Shown here: one piece after another, positions 35,880 to 48,662 of the stretch
Layout of the letters: the number at the start of each line of letters is the position of its first letter
Position numbering within the stretch: position 1 is the first letter of the stretch
Assembly: GCF_030272615.1 (NCBI RefSeq)
Contig: NC_081414.1
Span: 519,943,185-520,007,184, forward strand
Length of the DNA stretch: 64,000 bases
Origin: Cryptomeria japonica
Taxonomy: Eukaryota > Streptophyta > Pinopsida > Cupressales > Cupressaceae
Reading direction: 5' to 3'
Notes under the pieces: generated by a model
Seen by the model: the letters and a program-made list of their open reading frames with translations, nothing else
Told to the model about the DNA's origin: nothing
The model's database searches: none
Made by a program: the position numbers and the translations under genes

Positions 35880-36403
35880 CTTAGAATCATGATCCATTTT
35901 GCTAGTCATCCTGTCAATGTTGCTTTGCTGAGTAAATATTTTAGTGGATCAATTTTAGCTATCAACTTGATGGAGTGAAATAGTAGATAGTATCAGAATT
36001 TTTGAGAAGCAAAAAATATTGCCAAGCATTCTTTTTCTGTTAGTGAATAGTTGATCTCATATCCTACTAGTGTTCTACTGATGTAGTAGATAGCTCGTTC
36101 TTTTCCTTCACTATCTTGTTGTGCAAGCAAAACTCCTAATGATGTTTTGGTGGTCGATACATAGAGTAACAATGGTTTTCCTAGAATTGGTGACATTAGG
36201 ATGGGTGGTTGCATGAGATATGCCTTGATCTTGTTGAATGCATCTTCACATTGATGGTCCCACTTGAAATGAACATTTTTGTGCAATAGATGAGTAAATG
36301 GTTGACATTTATCGGCTAGTTGAGCAACAAATCTTCTGATTGATTGGAGTCTTCCTTGGAGTAATCTGAGTTGACTTATATTCTTGGGAGATGCCATTTC
36401 CAT
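35880..36403 (-). pseudogene. First RNase H of element C
   Basis: Tether and RNase H after RT: LRLLQGRLQSIRRFVAQLAD, FKWDHQCEDAFNKIKAYLMQ, then the core LLLYVSTTKTSLGVLLAQQD, ERAIYYISRTLVGYEINYSL, TEKECLAIFFASQKF and a stop at 35993, continuing as HSIKLIAKIDPLKYLLSK. The usual catalytic Asp of LYL..D is replaced by Ser/Thr, as is common where a second RNase H is present in Tat elements. Confidence 0.8.
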
Positions 36404-36982
36404 GATTTATTTTGCCTTAGTTGGATCCACTTCGATACCTCTAGCTGAAACAATGTATCCCAATAACTTTCCTAAAGTGACACCAAAGGCACATTTCTTA
36501 GGATTTGGCCATAACTTGTATTGTTCTAACCTATCAAAGATCTTTTCCTGTATCTCTATATGTTCTTCTCTATTGTATGATTTAGCCAAGATGTCATCCA
36601 CATAGTCTTCCATGAATGTATGCATCATGTCATGGAATATTGTTGTCATAGCTCTCTAATATGTAACACCAACATTCTTTAATCCAAAAGGCATGACGTT
36701 CTAGCATAAAGTACCCCACTAGCATGTGAAAGATGTCTTTTCTTGATCTTCGGGTGCTATTTTGATCTGACTGTATCCAGAGAAACCATCCATTAAAGAA
36801 AACATGGAGTGTCCAATAGTTAAATCTACAATGATGTCGATGTTAGGAAAAGGAAAGTCATCCTTTGGACATGCATTATTAAGATCTTTGAAGTCTGTGC
36901 ATATTCTGATGCTTTTATTTGGTTTTGAAATAGGAACGATGTTGGATACCCATTGAAGATAAGCTACAGGTTTGATGAATCT
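36404..36982 (-). pseudogene. Element C reverse transcriptase, main part
   Basis: From the A junction leftwards: IKPVAYLQWVSNIVPISKPN, IRICTDFKDLNNACPKDDFP, MDGFSGYSQIKIAPEDQEKT, VMPFGLKNVG, catalytic MEDYVDDILAKS near 36.6 kb, then LWPNPKKCAFGVTLGKLLGY and IEVDPTKAK. YVDD is intact. There are stops near 36715-36700 and others. The first part of RT is at 58711-58856, separated by 21.7 kb of inserted DNA. Confidence 0.9.
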
Positions 36983-38204
36983 TGATAAGTCGATGTATTG
37001 ACATGTTTTTTATCAGGACTCTTAGGTTTTTGGTATCTTTTGGGTTGCATTGTGATAGTAAAATATTGTGAATTGAATATATGTAATCCATGTTTTAAAA
37101 CTAAACTTAAGAAATCATGTTTGAACCTTGTGTGTTAATTCCTGCAACCATGCTAGTTTATTCCTATAGCCAAATGGTTTGTCCCTGTGATATACGGATT
37201 ATTTAGGATGATTTCATATATGAGTTAATGAATGTATTAGTTAAGTAAGATGCATATGCATGTCCTTGTATAGTGTTTCTATTTTAGTGCAGATAATAAT
37301 TGATGCCGTGGTGGAGAATTCTCCTTCACGCCTAAGGATTGGAGGTCAAATTGAAGGAGATTCAAGCGAGCCCAATCTATGGCATAATCAAAGCAGTTGT
37401 ACTTCAAAATGGGAGTATAACTCTAGTGCATGTTTAATTTGCAAAATATCTCTTTGGCGTGCAAAGAATGTGGTTCAATTTCAGATCCATAGTTCCTGTA
37501 GCCAAGCTCTCTATTATCCCCTTCATCTGATAGCTATCCGCCTCTTTTTCTGAGCATAACTAGAGTTGTCCATTGTAGTTTGTATTTTCTTTATAATAAG
37601 CTCTTCCTTCTTTTCTGAGTTAGACATAATGGAAAGGGATTGAGCACAATTTTTGTCATGCATTCTGAATTTTTCTCTTTTAGAATATGTAATCATCTTT
37701 CAAGAAAAATGAATAAAGATATGTTATTCTGATCTACTAATAGTTCTTTGCTAAGAGTTTGATATCACTCATCCAAGGGGGCCCACTTGGTGAGTGATCC
37801 TATGTTTATGATTATTTAAGTTAGTTTTTACTTAGTTGTAGTAGAAGTTCATGATTGGACTATTCCTGCAGCCACTAGAAATAGATCCTTTGACTATTCC
37901 TGTAGCCAAGGCAGAACGGTGTGATTCCTATTATTTTTATTAGATCTTTTCAATAGAGTTTTGTAAAGCTTTCATTTGGCCTTTTATGATTTCCATTCCT
38001 ACCTTTCTTGCAGTAATTAAGAATAATCATTTAAGGAGCTTAGTGCATATATATTGCAAACCCATTTCAAGTTTTATGTTCCTGGATTAACAACTAAATG
38101 AACACCAGCCATGAGAATAGTAAACTCTACCATATGAATGTCCAAACTTTAGATTGAGATTTCAATTAGAGGTATTATTATTGTCATTATAGTTGGGGTA
38201 GACA
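36983..38204 (+). repeat. 5' LTR of element A (1,222 bp)
   Basis: Starts TGATAAGTCGATGTATTGAC, ends GTTGGGGTAGACA. Matches 57466-58710 over its whole length; the 3' copy has about 23 extra bases near 57,826-57,848. Contains scattered copies of TTCCTGCAGCCA-like motifs (near 37139, 37160, 37495, 37863, 37900). Confidence 0.95.
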
Positions 38205-38207
38205 TTT

Positions 38208-38226
38208 TTGGCGCTGTTGCTGGGGA
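38208..38226 (+). promoter_or_regulatory. Primer-binding site of element A
   Basis: TGGCGCTGTTGCTGGGGA a few bases after the LTR. It matches the TGGCGCCGTTGCCGGGGA-type site common in Athila/Tat elements (usually assigned to tRNA-Asp) except for two C-to-T changes. Confidence 0.8.
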
Positions 38227-38296
38227 TGGTGTCAAGCTAAGAGCCTTTTATGATTATTTTAGTTTCTAGTTAATTGTTTGAATCTCATGAATCTGC

Positions 38297-39847
38297 ATGC
38301 ATAATAGAAGAAGAGATGCCAGAGGTAGATTTTTACCCACTCATTCTACTCATGCAAAAGATAGTTTTCCAGATATAAACCCTTTTTCTGAGCTATATCA
38401 AGTCCCACAAAATTTGAATCACCTTGAGTCTGAATTTCCAGAAGGTAGTCTTCAATTCCTTTTTGGTCCACAAGAAGAAGAATTGCCTATTGTAATAACC
38501 CCCACAAGTCCAATGCAAGGGAACACACCTCCTGGTGGAAATAATCCACCACCACCACCTGGTCCAACATTTGAGTTTCCCATCTCTGACCAGCATGATA
38601 ATGCTAACCTCAAGAACATTCCAGCATCTTCACTTCCTAAGTTCTATGGGTTGGTTACAGAGGATCCGGATACATTTCTGTTTGAGTTTGATGTTCTTTG
38701 TAGGATTTTTGAGTATACTACAGATGCCCCTAGACTCAAAAAATTTCCAGCCACTTTGAAGGAGTCATCCTTGAGATGGTTTATGAGCTTGAGTAGTAGC
38801 ACAATCAATACATGGGATGAGATGAAATGGTTGTTTCTTGCAAAATACAAAGATTACTGTAGAGGCACTGATCATCATGGGGATGATATCTTTAGAATGA
38901 CACAAACTGAAGATGAGAGCCTTGAGGATTATCTAGAAAGGATTTTGTTTAGTGTCAAGAAGTCCAAGCATAGTAATCTGAATGAAGATTCCCTCAAATT
39001 GATATTCTTGAGGGGTATCAGTGATGAATGCACCGATTCCTTAGATCTAATGGGGGGAGGTGACATTACACAGTCTACTTGGGCTGAAATAGGACAAATT
39101 TGCAAAAAGTATTCCAGATCCACTTCTAAGAAGAATAGGAGATTTAAGCCAGGAGCACTATCATCATCATCTAGAAAAGGAGTTTCTAGGTTGGAACTTA
39201 GTCATTTATTAAAAGATTTCAATGAGGATATTATAAACAATATGGCTACTCAGTTGGATACATTGGTAGCCAAGAAGAAGCATGAGGAAGCTGATGCATT
39301 TCTTGCAGAATTTTGTCCTCATTGTAAGTAGCGGAAGAAAGATTGTAGATGTAAGATGGTTGCAAATGTTGAAGTACCTGAGTTCAAACTAGTTCAAGGG
39401 GAGGATGAACAAGTCTTCTATGTTGCTCAAAGAAGACCAAATTTTTAGAGACAACGTATGCCACCTGATCCACTTTCCTTTTCTAGTTATAGTGGTATTT
39501 CTTATGCACCAAATAACCAACGAAAACCACAGTATTCTCAAAATTTTAGTAATTATCCACATTGGTATGGATCACAAGGCCAAGGATAGAAATTTTCTAA
39601 TCAAATACCCCAATGGCAGTAGCCACAGGGAAACTAGTATCCACCTCAGGGTGTAGGGAACCAGTTTCAAGGGAATTGACAACCTACCTCTCAATGGAGG
39701 GGAAACCCATCATGGTCATCCCAATCTTCTAGATATCAGCCCTCTGCTCAGCAGCCACAACCTCCTGCTTTAATGCCACCTCCTGTAGCCACAACACCAC
39801 CTCCCAGGCCAACACAACTACCTACTCAACCATTGCCTAATCCAAAT
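38297..39847 (+). pseudogene. Element A gag, N-terminal part
   Basis: Opens at ATG 38297 (MHNRRRDARGRF). The capsid domain includes LPKFYGLVTEDPDTFLFEFD, LKKFPATLKESSLRWFMSLS, TWDEMKWLFLAKYKDYCRG and EDESLEDYLERILFSVKKS, a retrotrans_gag pattern. After the TAG at 39329-39331 the same frame runs on with further TAG/TGA stops into a Gln/Pro-rich tail. It reaches PLPNPN at 39847, where element B begins, and continues at 50566 in frame. Confidence 0.9.
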
Positions 39848-41112
39848 TGTAGACACCTAAAAATGCTCAATGCTTGCGGAGTCATACTTTAACATTTGCG
39901 CATTGCCTCATTTTAGGTTTTTGCATCACATTAACATTTCTCCTATGATTCGCACTTGATCTTTATCATTTGCGAGAATCGAGTCATTCTTCTGTATTCT
40001 TCATTTGTCTTGCTTTTGAATTAGGTCTTGTCGATAACAATCTTTAATCATGATTTTGGTCGATCTTTGTCGTTTTGTCAATCTTGTCATATTGCGATCG
40101 ATTCGTCATCAATCCTTGTCCTTTTCAATCATGTTAATTTGGTCAATTTGTCATTAATTTTTGTCAACCAATCTCAATCAAATCATTTATCAACACTGTT
40201 CATTTATCCATTCAAAATCATAATCGACATTAATTATCTATCATCAAGACCTAATTGTCATCCTTGCATTTCTAATTCATCTTCCAAGGTTTTATGATTT
40301 ATTCATTTAATCTTATTTGGCATTTTCCCTCTAGGTTAAATAATTTATTTATTTATCCTAAGTCTTCTTGTCACAATTAAATGTTTATTTAATTGGCTAA
40401 TTAATTCCTCCTATTTTTGTAAATTAATTAATGAATGAGAAATTATTAATTAATTTACCTATTTTTCATCAATTTTCTAATTTCCAAGTCATCATTTCCA
40501 ACCTAATTTTCTAAATTCCCCTATATTCCTAAATGTCTATTTCTATTTCAAATTCTTGTCATAAATCTTTGCATAGCAATTTGTCATAAATTGTCATAAA
40601 TTGTCATAAATCCTTGCATAGCAATTTGTCATAGACATGTCATAATTTTGCTATTCTTGATTTGAATTTCCATTCGAATCACTATCATGCTAATCTTTTC
40701 ATCTCTCCAATTCTTCTATAAATTGGATGATTTTCTTCAATCAAACCCCTTAAATCCCTTGATTCTTGAATCCCAAATCCCTTGATTCTTAATCCTGAAT
40801 TCCTATTAGACTATCGAACTTACGCTTCTAGTACTCTTGAGCTTTTCATCAATCTTGCTTTCAATTGTATGTGCACTTGTAGGTGAGATCCACAAATCCA
40901 TTGAAGAGGAAAGAACAATAATGGAGCTGCATGGAAGGAGCATTCAATTCTGCATTTGGTTTGCATAATCTTTCATTTTGAATGCTTTGTTTTCATATCT
41001 CTATTGAGTGTGCTTAGGATTAGGTTCATTTGCAATGAGTGCTGTCATGATTGAGTTATCATGTCTAGTGTTTTGATCTACTTTTTTGATGATTCCTAAT
41101 TCTAATGCTACA
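39848..41112 (+). repeat. 5' LTR of element B (1,265 bp)
   Basis: TGTAGACACCTAAAAATG ... GATTCCTAATTCTAATGCTACA. TATA-like TCTATAAATT at 40715-40724. It has an internal ATTGTCATAA triple repeat near 40,580-40,615 and a CCCTTGATTCTT duplication near 40,755-40,790 missing from the 3' copy, which accounts for the length difference. Confidence 0.95.
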
Positions 41113-43215
41113 TTAATTGGTGAACTTGACGTGAAATACTAACCTTCTAACCCTTTAACTGTGATTTGGAGTGCTTTTATGTTGATTTTGCAGGCAAAAA
41201 ACCCCAAAACAGGGCCGTGCAAGGTATTCTGGACACTTCCGCGCTTGTGTCAGACATCTTGTGCTTGTGTCATGAATCTTGCACTTGTGTAGGTGACATT
41301 CCGTGCTTGTGTCATACATCTTGCGCCTGTGTCATGCATCTTGCGCTTGTGTAAAGTCCAGAATAGAGGTGAAAAATACAGTTTTTACTTGAATTTTTTG
41401 GTGTTTTTGCATTCTATTTTCTGTGCTTTGGATTTTGGTACTAATTATTTGTGCAGAATCTTGGCATACACATGGAAAAGACTACAAATCAAACTACTAA
41501 CATGTGTTATGCAGAATCGATGGTCAAAGACAACAAATCAAACCTCTAACTTGGGTTTTGCAGGTTGCCTTGGAGAAACAACCAAACTGTGTGTTTGAGA
41601 TTTTTAATTAGGCACTTAGTGATTTATAAGTAGGTTGGAATGAACATGTTTTTGATTTGATTGTTGAGTTTGACATTGGAGTGGGAGAGTATGCTTTCAT
41701 CGTTTTAGGGTGATCAGAAATCCAGATCTTCAATACCATGCTCATGTCTTTGATTGTTTGGCACCCTTAGAGGGCCTGCCTTCTCGACCACTTTGCTTTT
41801 GCAAGCAAGTGATAATCGTGAGAAGGGAACAACCCAAAGTGAGTACGGCTAGAATTCCTTGGCATTCTAACTCACTATAAACAAATACCTGATGAGCGAA
41901 AGCTTTGAAGGAAGTGTTACGTGGGAATTGTAGTTACTTGGGAAGTGATGCCCCTTGAAACTCTTTCTCATATCAACATCTAAGTAGGGCCTTTTGGTCT
42001 AAATCGTGCTTGCATGACTACATTTGTTTGCTATCTTGATGGGCTTAATGTCTCAATAATGCTTGTGTGACATCAAGGAGTAATGCTTAACAGAAATCCT
42101 TACTAAACACCTTGTTTTTAGAGGCCAAAAACCCTTCTAGTTGCCTGAGAAGGACAAATTCGGATACTTGGAAGAGATACTAAGTTCGCCATGGGGAGAT
42201 TCCATGGGGACTGATGCTTGGTTGCCCTGAGAAGTGAGTGTCGTGGAGGGGAGCCCGTTGGGTCAAGCATCTAAGTATTCTCCTTGAATCCCATAATGAG
42301 TCTACCTCTCAAGTACCTAATGTCCTTGCCTACCATAAGAAATGTGGAAATGAGCATGATTGTCTTGAGTCTAAGTTGTAATATCTTGTATTCTTTGCTT
42401 GTCAAAAGTTGAATTGCATCCCATTTCAAAAACAAGGCAAATTGATTCCAAACAAGATTTAAACACAAGAGACATTCATCCAACAAAGGTTCAACTAGAT
42501 TCAAAAACTCATCTTCAAACATGGTTGTCAAACATTTTTCAAAATCTTGTCTCAACATTCATGTCACTTACATTTAGGTTCATCCTAGGTTGCATTTTGC
42601 GAAGTTCATTGTCAAGTACCAAGGTTAGGTTTCACCTAAGTCATACTCCTTTGCATATTAATAAGGGTCATTCATTTGCATGTGTCCTCTTGCATTAAAG
42701 TCATACCATTATCATACATTCATATTTGCATATCCTAAGTCTCTTCATTAAGCTTAAGTCATTGTCATATCATATTAGGGTCACTTTCATATTAATTGAC
42801 CCTTAGCATATAGTGTCAAAACTAGGTTTTGTCATACTTGGGTAATCCAAATCTTTGATGCAACCCTAAGTCATTGTTAAGAAGTCTAGACCTTATCAAA
42901 TCTTTTGTCCTTTTGTCATCAATATCATTTCATCAAACCTAGCTTAGTATCCAAGCATATAGGGGAGACATTGTCATTTTGTCCTTTTGTCACTTGGTCC
43001 TTTTGTCCTTTGAGGTCTAGACATCATTTCAATTTCCTAAGGGTCTCTTTTTAGATTTGCATTTCAAAAGTTTGTCAAAATCTTGAAAAAATAACCAAAA
43101 ACATAGGTTGCATTCTTGCCATAGATTTGCATTTTCATCTATTTAGTTTGCATTTAGTTGCATATCATACATTATCCTTGAAAAATTCCAAAAAATATTG
43201 CATTTTCATAGTGAC
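41113..43215 (+). other. Element B 5' leader
   Basis: About 2.1 kb between the LTR and the long reading frame. No convincing primer-binding site was recognised (first bases TTAATTGGTGAACTTGACG). Contains the phased 20-nt array at 41,241-41,352; the remainder shows no coding frame. Confidence 0.6.
41241..41352 (+). repeat. 5' phased array: six GYGCYTGTGT units, ~20-nt period
   Basis: Units start at 41241, 41261, 41281, 41303, 41323 and 41343 (steps 20, 20, 22, 20, 20), with spacers such as CATGAATCTT and CATACATCTT. All have the same orientation. It lies 129 bases after the LTR. Confidence 0.9.
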
Positions 43216-46089
43216 ATGTCTATTGAAACAAGGTTCCAAGCACCAATGATGCAACAAAGTTTGACGTATCAACCGACAATGCAATCAAATTTTAATCCAA
43301 GGCAATCACAATTCTATCCAACCCAACAACAAGGCAATATTGATCAAACTTTTTATGATGAAACAAATCTCCAAATACAAAAACTAGAGGAGAAACTAGC
43401 TCAAGAAAATGAGATATTAGAACAAAGAGTGAAAAACATTGTGAAGAATAGATCACAAATGTCCAAAATGTTTCAAAAATTTCCAGGTCAAAATCCAAAG
43501 ATTGAGCCAATTGATGTAAGATCTCTTCTTGAATGATCAGACATACCAGCTCTCCTCTCACAAATAGAGATGATGAAACAATTTCAAGAAAGGAGACAAC
43601 ATCAATTTCAACATTATGTGCCTCCACAACAAGAACAAGAAGGTGTTTACTATCAATCAGATTTTCAACCATCACAAAAAATTGTTCAACATATACAACC
43701 AATACAACCTATGGTCCAATTTCAACAATATGTCCAACCAACTATACAATGTCAACAAATGGTTCAACCAATGGTGGGATATCAACAAGTTCAATCAACA
43801 TATCAATGTGAACAACCACAATCACAAATTCAAAAACAAAGGTTGCAGCACACACCAAGCCAAGTTTCAAACATGTCAGAACAATTGAACCAAGTCCAAT
43901 ATCAAAACATGACATCAGATCAGAACCAAATTCTTGCCAAACAAGTTCAAATTCCAAATACAACTATGTCAAAACCTTGAAAGAAAGGTGGCTTTATTGC
44001 AATGCTCTTAAGGAAATTACCAAGTGAGTTTATTGAGGAAGATCAAGATAATACAACCATGTCTAGCAATGCCTCATCCCCTCGCAAACAAATTGACTCT
44101 CCAGTGGCATCTATCCCTACACCTCTAGAAGTTTCACAAGAACCTTCCATATTGTCCTCATCAAACAATACACCCAAGGATGCAATTATACAAGAGCTAT
44201 CCATAATTGATTGCCAAGAGAATCCAATTCATGATGCACATCCTTGTCATGTTTCAGAAATAAAAGACCCAATGCCACCATGCACTTTATTGCCATTACC
44301 TATTTTAGAGGACCCCAGTCAAAGTCCCTCTTCCTCATGTTCAAGCATTGATTCCTTGTCAGAATCCATCACAAATGTTCAAAGTGCATTTCCTTCATGT
44401 CAAAACATTGATTCCTTGTCAGAATCCCCCATGCATATCCAAAGTCCAACCTCATGTCAAGAGGATAATTTAGAGCATGAAGAAACGTGTCTTGAAATAG
44501 ATCAAGATCAAGATCCTGAAAACTTATCATCCCATCCAATTGTTGACTAGGATCTCATGTTCCCAGACACTCACAATGATTCCCCTATTCTTGTCCATCC
44601 TATCCAAGATCCTATTGACACTCCATTCCCCGAGCAAGATCAAGATATCCCAGTCCATCCAATCCCAAATGATCCCCTTCCATTTCATGAAAAAAATGTC
44701 CTTTCAAATCCCATTGACATTCCAAATATCCCTTCCATCCTTTCTGATGATCCCATTGAAAGTCCAGAGCAAAGCAATTTTAAAGAGGAATCCAATGATC
44801 TTCCTCCTTGTCAAGATCAAAGTATCCTTCCAAGTTCATTTCCAACACAAGACCCTATCATTCCTTCAGATCCTCCACAAGATCCACTTGTTCCTCCATC
44901 TCCACATCCTAATCCAGCATATACACTCCAAGATCGCATTTCTTTTGATGATCCCATTCCATCTCTTGAAGAGCTTGTCATTGAACCATGTCCACTACAC
45001 AATCCTAGTCCCCCTCACGATTCTAATTCCACTCATGATCCTAACGTGCCAGTGCAAGATGTTCATGAACCCTCGACATGCATAATGGGTTCTTCCACTT
45101 TGGTGCAATCCGATCCACTTCAAGAACTCATTATTTCTCTCATATCATATCCACCTCATAATGGACTCGCGTCTTTGTCCCAAAGAAAAGAGTCTCCTAC
45201 AAGTCAAGATATTCATAAAGGCAAAGGAGTAGACCTCCATGAGCAAGAACCCCTTCATATCAAAGAATATACTAATGGTCATGGCTACAGAGCTCACACT
45301 CAAGGCATTGATATCCCTTCAAAGTCAAAATCCAAATGTCCACTTTCCCCATCATCCCTTCCATCCATCTTAGGTCCTTATATCCCTTCATCCTCTATGC
45401 AAGGTCAACAAAGGCACACATCCTTGAGTAAATTCCATCCATCCAAAAGAACTCCATTTCATTCATATCCATCCATGCATTCCTTTCCCCCTCCAAGTAA
45501 TTTGGATGCCAAGTATAAAAGTCATAAGTCTAAAAATCCACATGTATTCAAGGATCAACATGTCCAATATAATCGACATGTCAAAACAAAGAACAATATG
45601 ATCTATAAAGAAAAAGAAATATCTCAAAGGCCACAAAGGCCCACTGAGCAAAATAAAGCAAAGTCAAAATATATATGGGTTCCTAAATCCCTTGTGCAAG
45701 CAATGCACTCCAAGGAACCACAAAAGCATGAAAAATCAAAAACCATGTGGATCCCTAAGCGGCTCCTTGAAGCACAAAAGCCTAAAGAAATATCCCACTT
45801 GGCATCCAAAATTGCTATTCCTCCATCCAAACCTCTCAAATCTATTCCTACATCACCTTCTTCATCCATTTTGGGCCCTTATGTCCCAAAATCCCAAGCT
45901 ATTCCTCCATCCAAATCTCACAATCTGAGATCCATTTTTCCTCCATCAGTCCATCACCCCTCAAGGTGTGTGCCAATGCCGATCTTGCCAACATTTCCAT
46001 CAACTGAAGCCCAGTTCTTCCAATACCCTATCCATTATCCAATGCATATTTTCCATCCTTCCATCCCTTTGGTCCAATCCTTTGCATAA
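43216..46089 (+). pseudogene. Element B long Gln/Pro/Ser-rich reading frame (~957 codons)
   Basis: One frame from ATG 43216 to TAA 46087-46089, broken only by TGA 43534, TGA 43978 and TAG 44548, all explicable as single transitions. The first third is Gln-rich (FQQYVQPTIQCQQMVQPMVG) with a coiled-coil-like stretch (LQIQKLEEKLAQENEILEQR). The middle is Ser/Pro/Asp-rich and has a repeated CSSIDSLSES/CQNIDSLSES segment (44,334-44,458). The last third is Pro/Lys/Ser-rich, with SILGPYIPSS/SILGPYVPKS and YIWVPKSLVQ/TMWIPKRLLE repeats. No catalytic motif, zinc knuckle, signal peptide or membrane segment is visible. Family unknown. It may be a divergent gag or accessory protein, but nothing proves that. 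Confidence 0.7.
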
Positions 46090-47066
46090 ATCCTTGCCTT
46101 AGTTTCATCTCTTTTTCCATGTCCTTATCCTACCAACATCTTTGAGCATACTTTTAAAGGTCATGGTCCATTTTTTTTTAAAGGCTACTATCCAAACAAA
46201 AAGATGTTTGAGTCCTTCTTCCATTCCCTATCATGTGTCCATCTTCTATTGAAAAAATCAAAAAGACAAAAAAAAGAAAAAAGTGAAAAAAAAACCAAAA
46301 TAAAGAAAAATAATTCGTCCACTAGTGAAAACCTGGCAAACAAGTGCTTTGGGCAAGTACCGTGATGAAAACCTAGCAAACAGGCGTCATGCGTAATCTA
46401 TGAACTTCTTGCACACCACACTTGGGGGCAAGTTTCCTCCTTCATATCTTATTGCCCTTCACTATCCTATCGAACCCCTATCATTACCCTTCATACCCTA
46501 TTGTCCTTCATGTCCATTTTCCCTTTCCACATTTGATCTTGACAAAGGCTAACGATCATCATGAGCATCATGCATCTTGTTTGTAGCTTTCAGTCTATCA
46601 TAGCTTTTGGTCATTTATCCATTTGCTTATTACAACCTTTCATCCATATTCCCTGGCTTATTGCAACTTTCTGCCACTGTCCCTTAGCCAATCCCGACCT
46701 TCAATCCATGTCCCTTATCCATTCTTGGTCTTGCATATCCTATCCATATCTTATCACTATCCATACACTCTTTTTCATTCCTTGATCTTGATCTGACATA
46801 AGGACGCAAAATTTAAACATGGTTTCAAACACCTCTTGACATGTCCCTCATGCCATGTTCCTGCTTTACATTGTCATATCCAGTCTCTTGTCCCATCATG
46901 CCATAGCCCTTGGAAATTGCATCCATATTGTCTCCATGATAAAAGGCCTTTGTCTTCCCTCTATCCACCATCATTTCAGCAAGCCTATTTATTCACCTGT
47001 CATATTCCTTGCCTTGCTAGACACTGGGGGCAAAGTCATTAAAAACTAAAAACAAAAAAATTTAAA

Positions 47067-47236
47067 ATGTCCTGAAAAAATTTCATAAAAAAATTGAAAA
47101 ATGTCCTGAAAAAATCTCAAAAACATTTAAAAATGTCCTGAAAAAAAATCTCAAAAAAATCGAATAATGTCCTGAAAAAATATCTAAAAATTGAAAAAAT
47201 GAAAATCCCTAAAAATCACATAACGTCCTGAAAAAA
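47067..47236 (+). repeat. ATGTCCTGAAAAAA repeats
   Basis: Copies near 47067, 47101, 47132, 47167 and 47222 (last one ACGTCCTGAAAAAA), separated by A-rich spacers containing CTCAAAAA. First four at 31-35-base steps. Confidence 0.85.
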
Positions 47237-48662
47237 TGAACACAATTTTTTTTTCAAAACATTAAAATCCAAAAACACGCATTTTGCAATAAAGGATCCC
47301 CTTTGTCCATAGACAGATCACTGAGCATCCATCCAATGCCTCGCAATCAATCGAACACTATGCTTTAATGACATCATGCTTTAACCAGATGAACTTTTTC
47401 AATCAAATCAAACATTCAAACTGATCAAACTTGTCATCTCAATCAACCTCACAATCATTTGTCCTTGGCATACTATCATGGGTCTTATACAGGGTGTGGT
47501 ATACTCGAAACCAGACTGTGTCCTGTCTTAGATGGGGTACCACATTTCTTGAAACCAGACAACATGATCGTCCTATCAGCACTTTCAACTTTTGACAATG
47601 AAGCTCAAGATGTTTGTCTGATTTGCTTGAATTTGTGAGTCTTATCTTTTTATTGATTTATCTTTGGCTTCGATCATGTTCCTATGTCGCTCGATGATGT
47701 CACTGAGTGATTTAGAGTGACCGGGATGGTTCATGATCCCTTTTCTTTTTTTGATTGTGATTGTCGTTTGTCTGTAATGTGTCTGTCTTTTGCAAAAAGG
47801 GTTGCATTTCAGCTCTGGCCTTCCATGCCATGATGCTACGCATCCATTTTGCTACATAAAAATAAAGGTTCTCACCTACAAAGTGCATTACTGAAAGCAA
47901 GTTTTTCTTCGTCTCTAACTCTCCCCTGTCTCATTTCTTCTTACTAACATTTCTTCCATCAGTCCGGATAGTCAGTTCGGTCTAGTGCTCCGATATCCAA
48001 ACACATATACTGCATCCTGCATCCATTTGGTTAGTACATTTGCATTACATTTGCACCACATCAAGCATTTTATCCATTTCATTTCATAAATACATCAAAA
48101 ATACATAAAAATACATCCATACATGTTCATAAACAATACATAAGTCATCCATACATAGAAAAATAACTACAAATCATAACACATTGCATCCCATCATATC
48201 AATGCATTTCATGTCACATATCATAATAATATCGGAGTACAAAATTGGACTATCTGTCCTAAGTATGGCCCACAGGCTGACTATATAATGTCAAACTAAA
48301 TAATGTCCACTGTCTGTCATAAGGAGCATGTGCCTCTGTCACTGGGTTCTCCCTCTATCCTCCTCATCCCTACCATGTCTCAAGTCCTGCTAATGTATCT
48401 ATGTCCGTGCTCCTGAGCCTATGTCATAACATGAAGCAGTCAGGTCGGTTCTCCCGTGTGATCAATGGACATTGTCGACTCTGCATCACAATTGGGGCAC
48501 ATTTTGTCAGTTTTAGGGTTTGCTCCTACAGGTCGCATTTCCTCATTTTCATGTCCACCTCAGGGTGTTTTTCATCTATTCTGACCTATCCTACCCTTAT
48601 CCCCCCTTTTCGGATCATTTGCGTGTTGTTTTGGACCAAAATTGAGTTCCCAATGCACAACT

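Noticed and set aside
40028-40297. 89-codon frame present in both LTRs of element B
   Set aside because: It repeats only because LTRs are duplicated; it starts at a non-ATG codon and has low-complexity AT-rich sequence.
41241-41352. CRISPR-like array (regular repeats with spacers)
   Set aside because: Units are only 10 nt with 10-12-nt spacers that resemble each other, inside a plant LTR element; no cas-like genes.
44540-45085. 181-codon Ile/Leu/Ser-rich open stretch
   Set aside because: Shadow in another frame of the long Gln/Pro/Ser-rich frame at 43216-46089.
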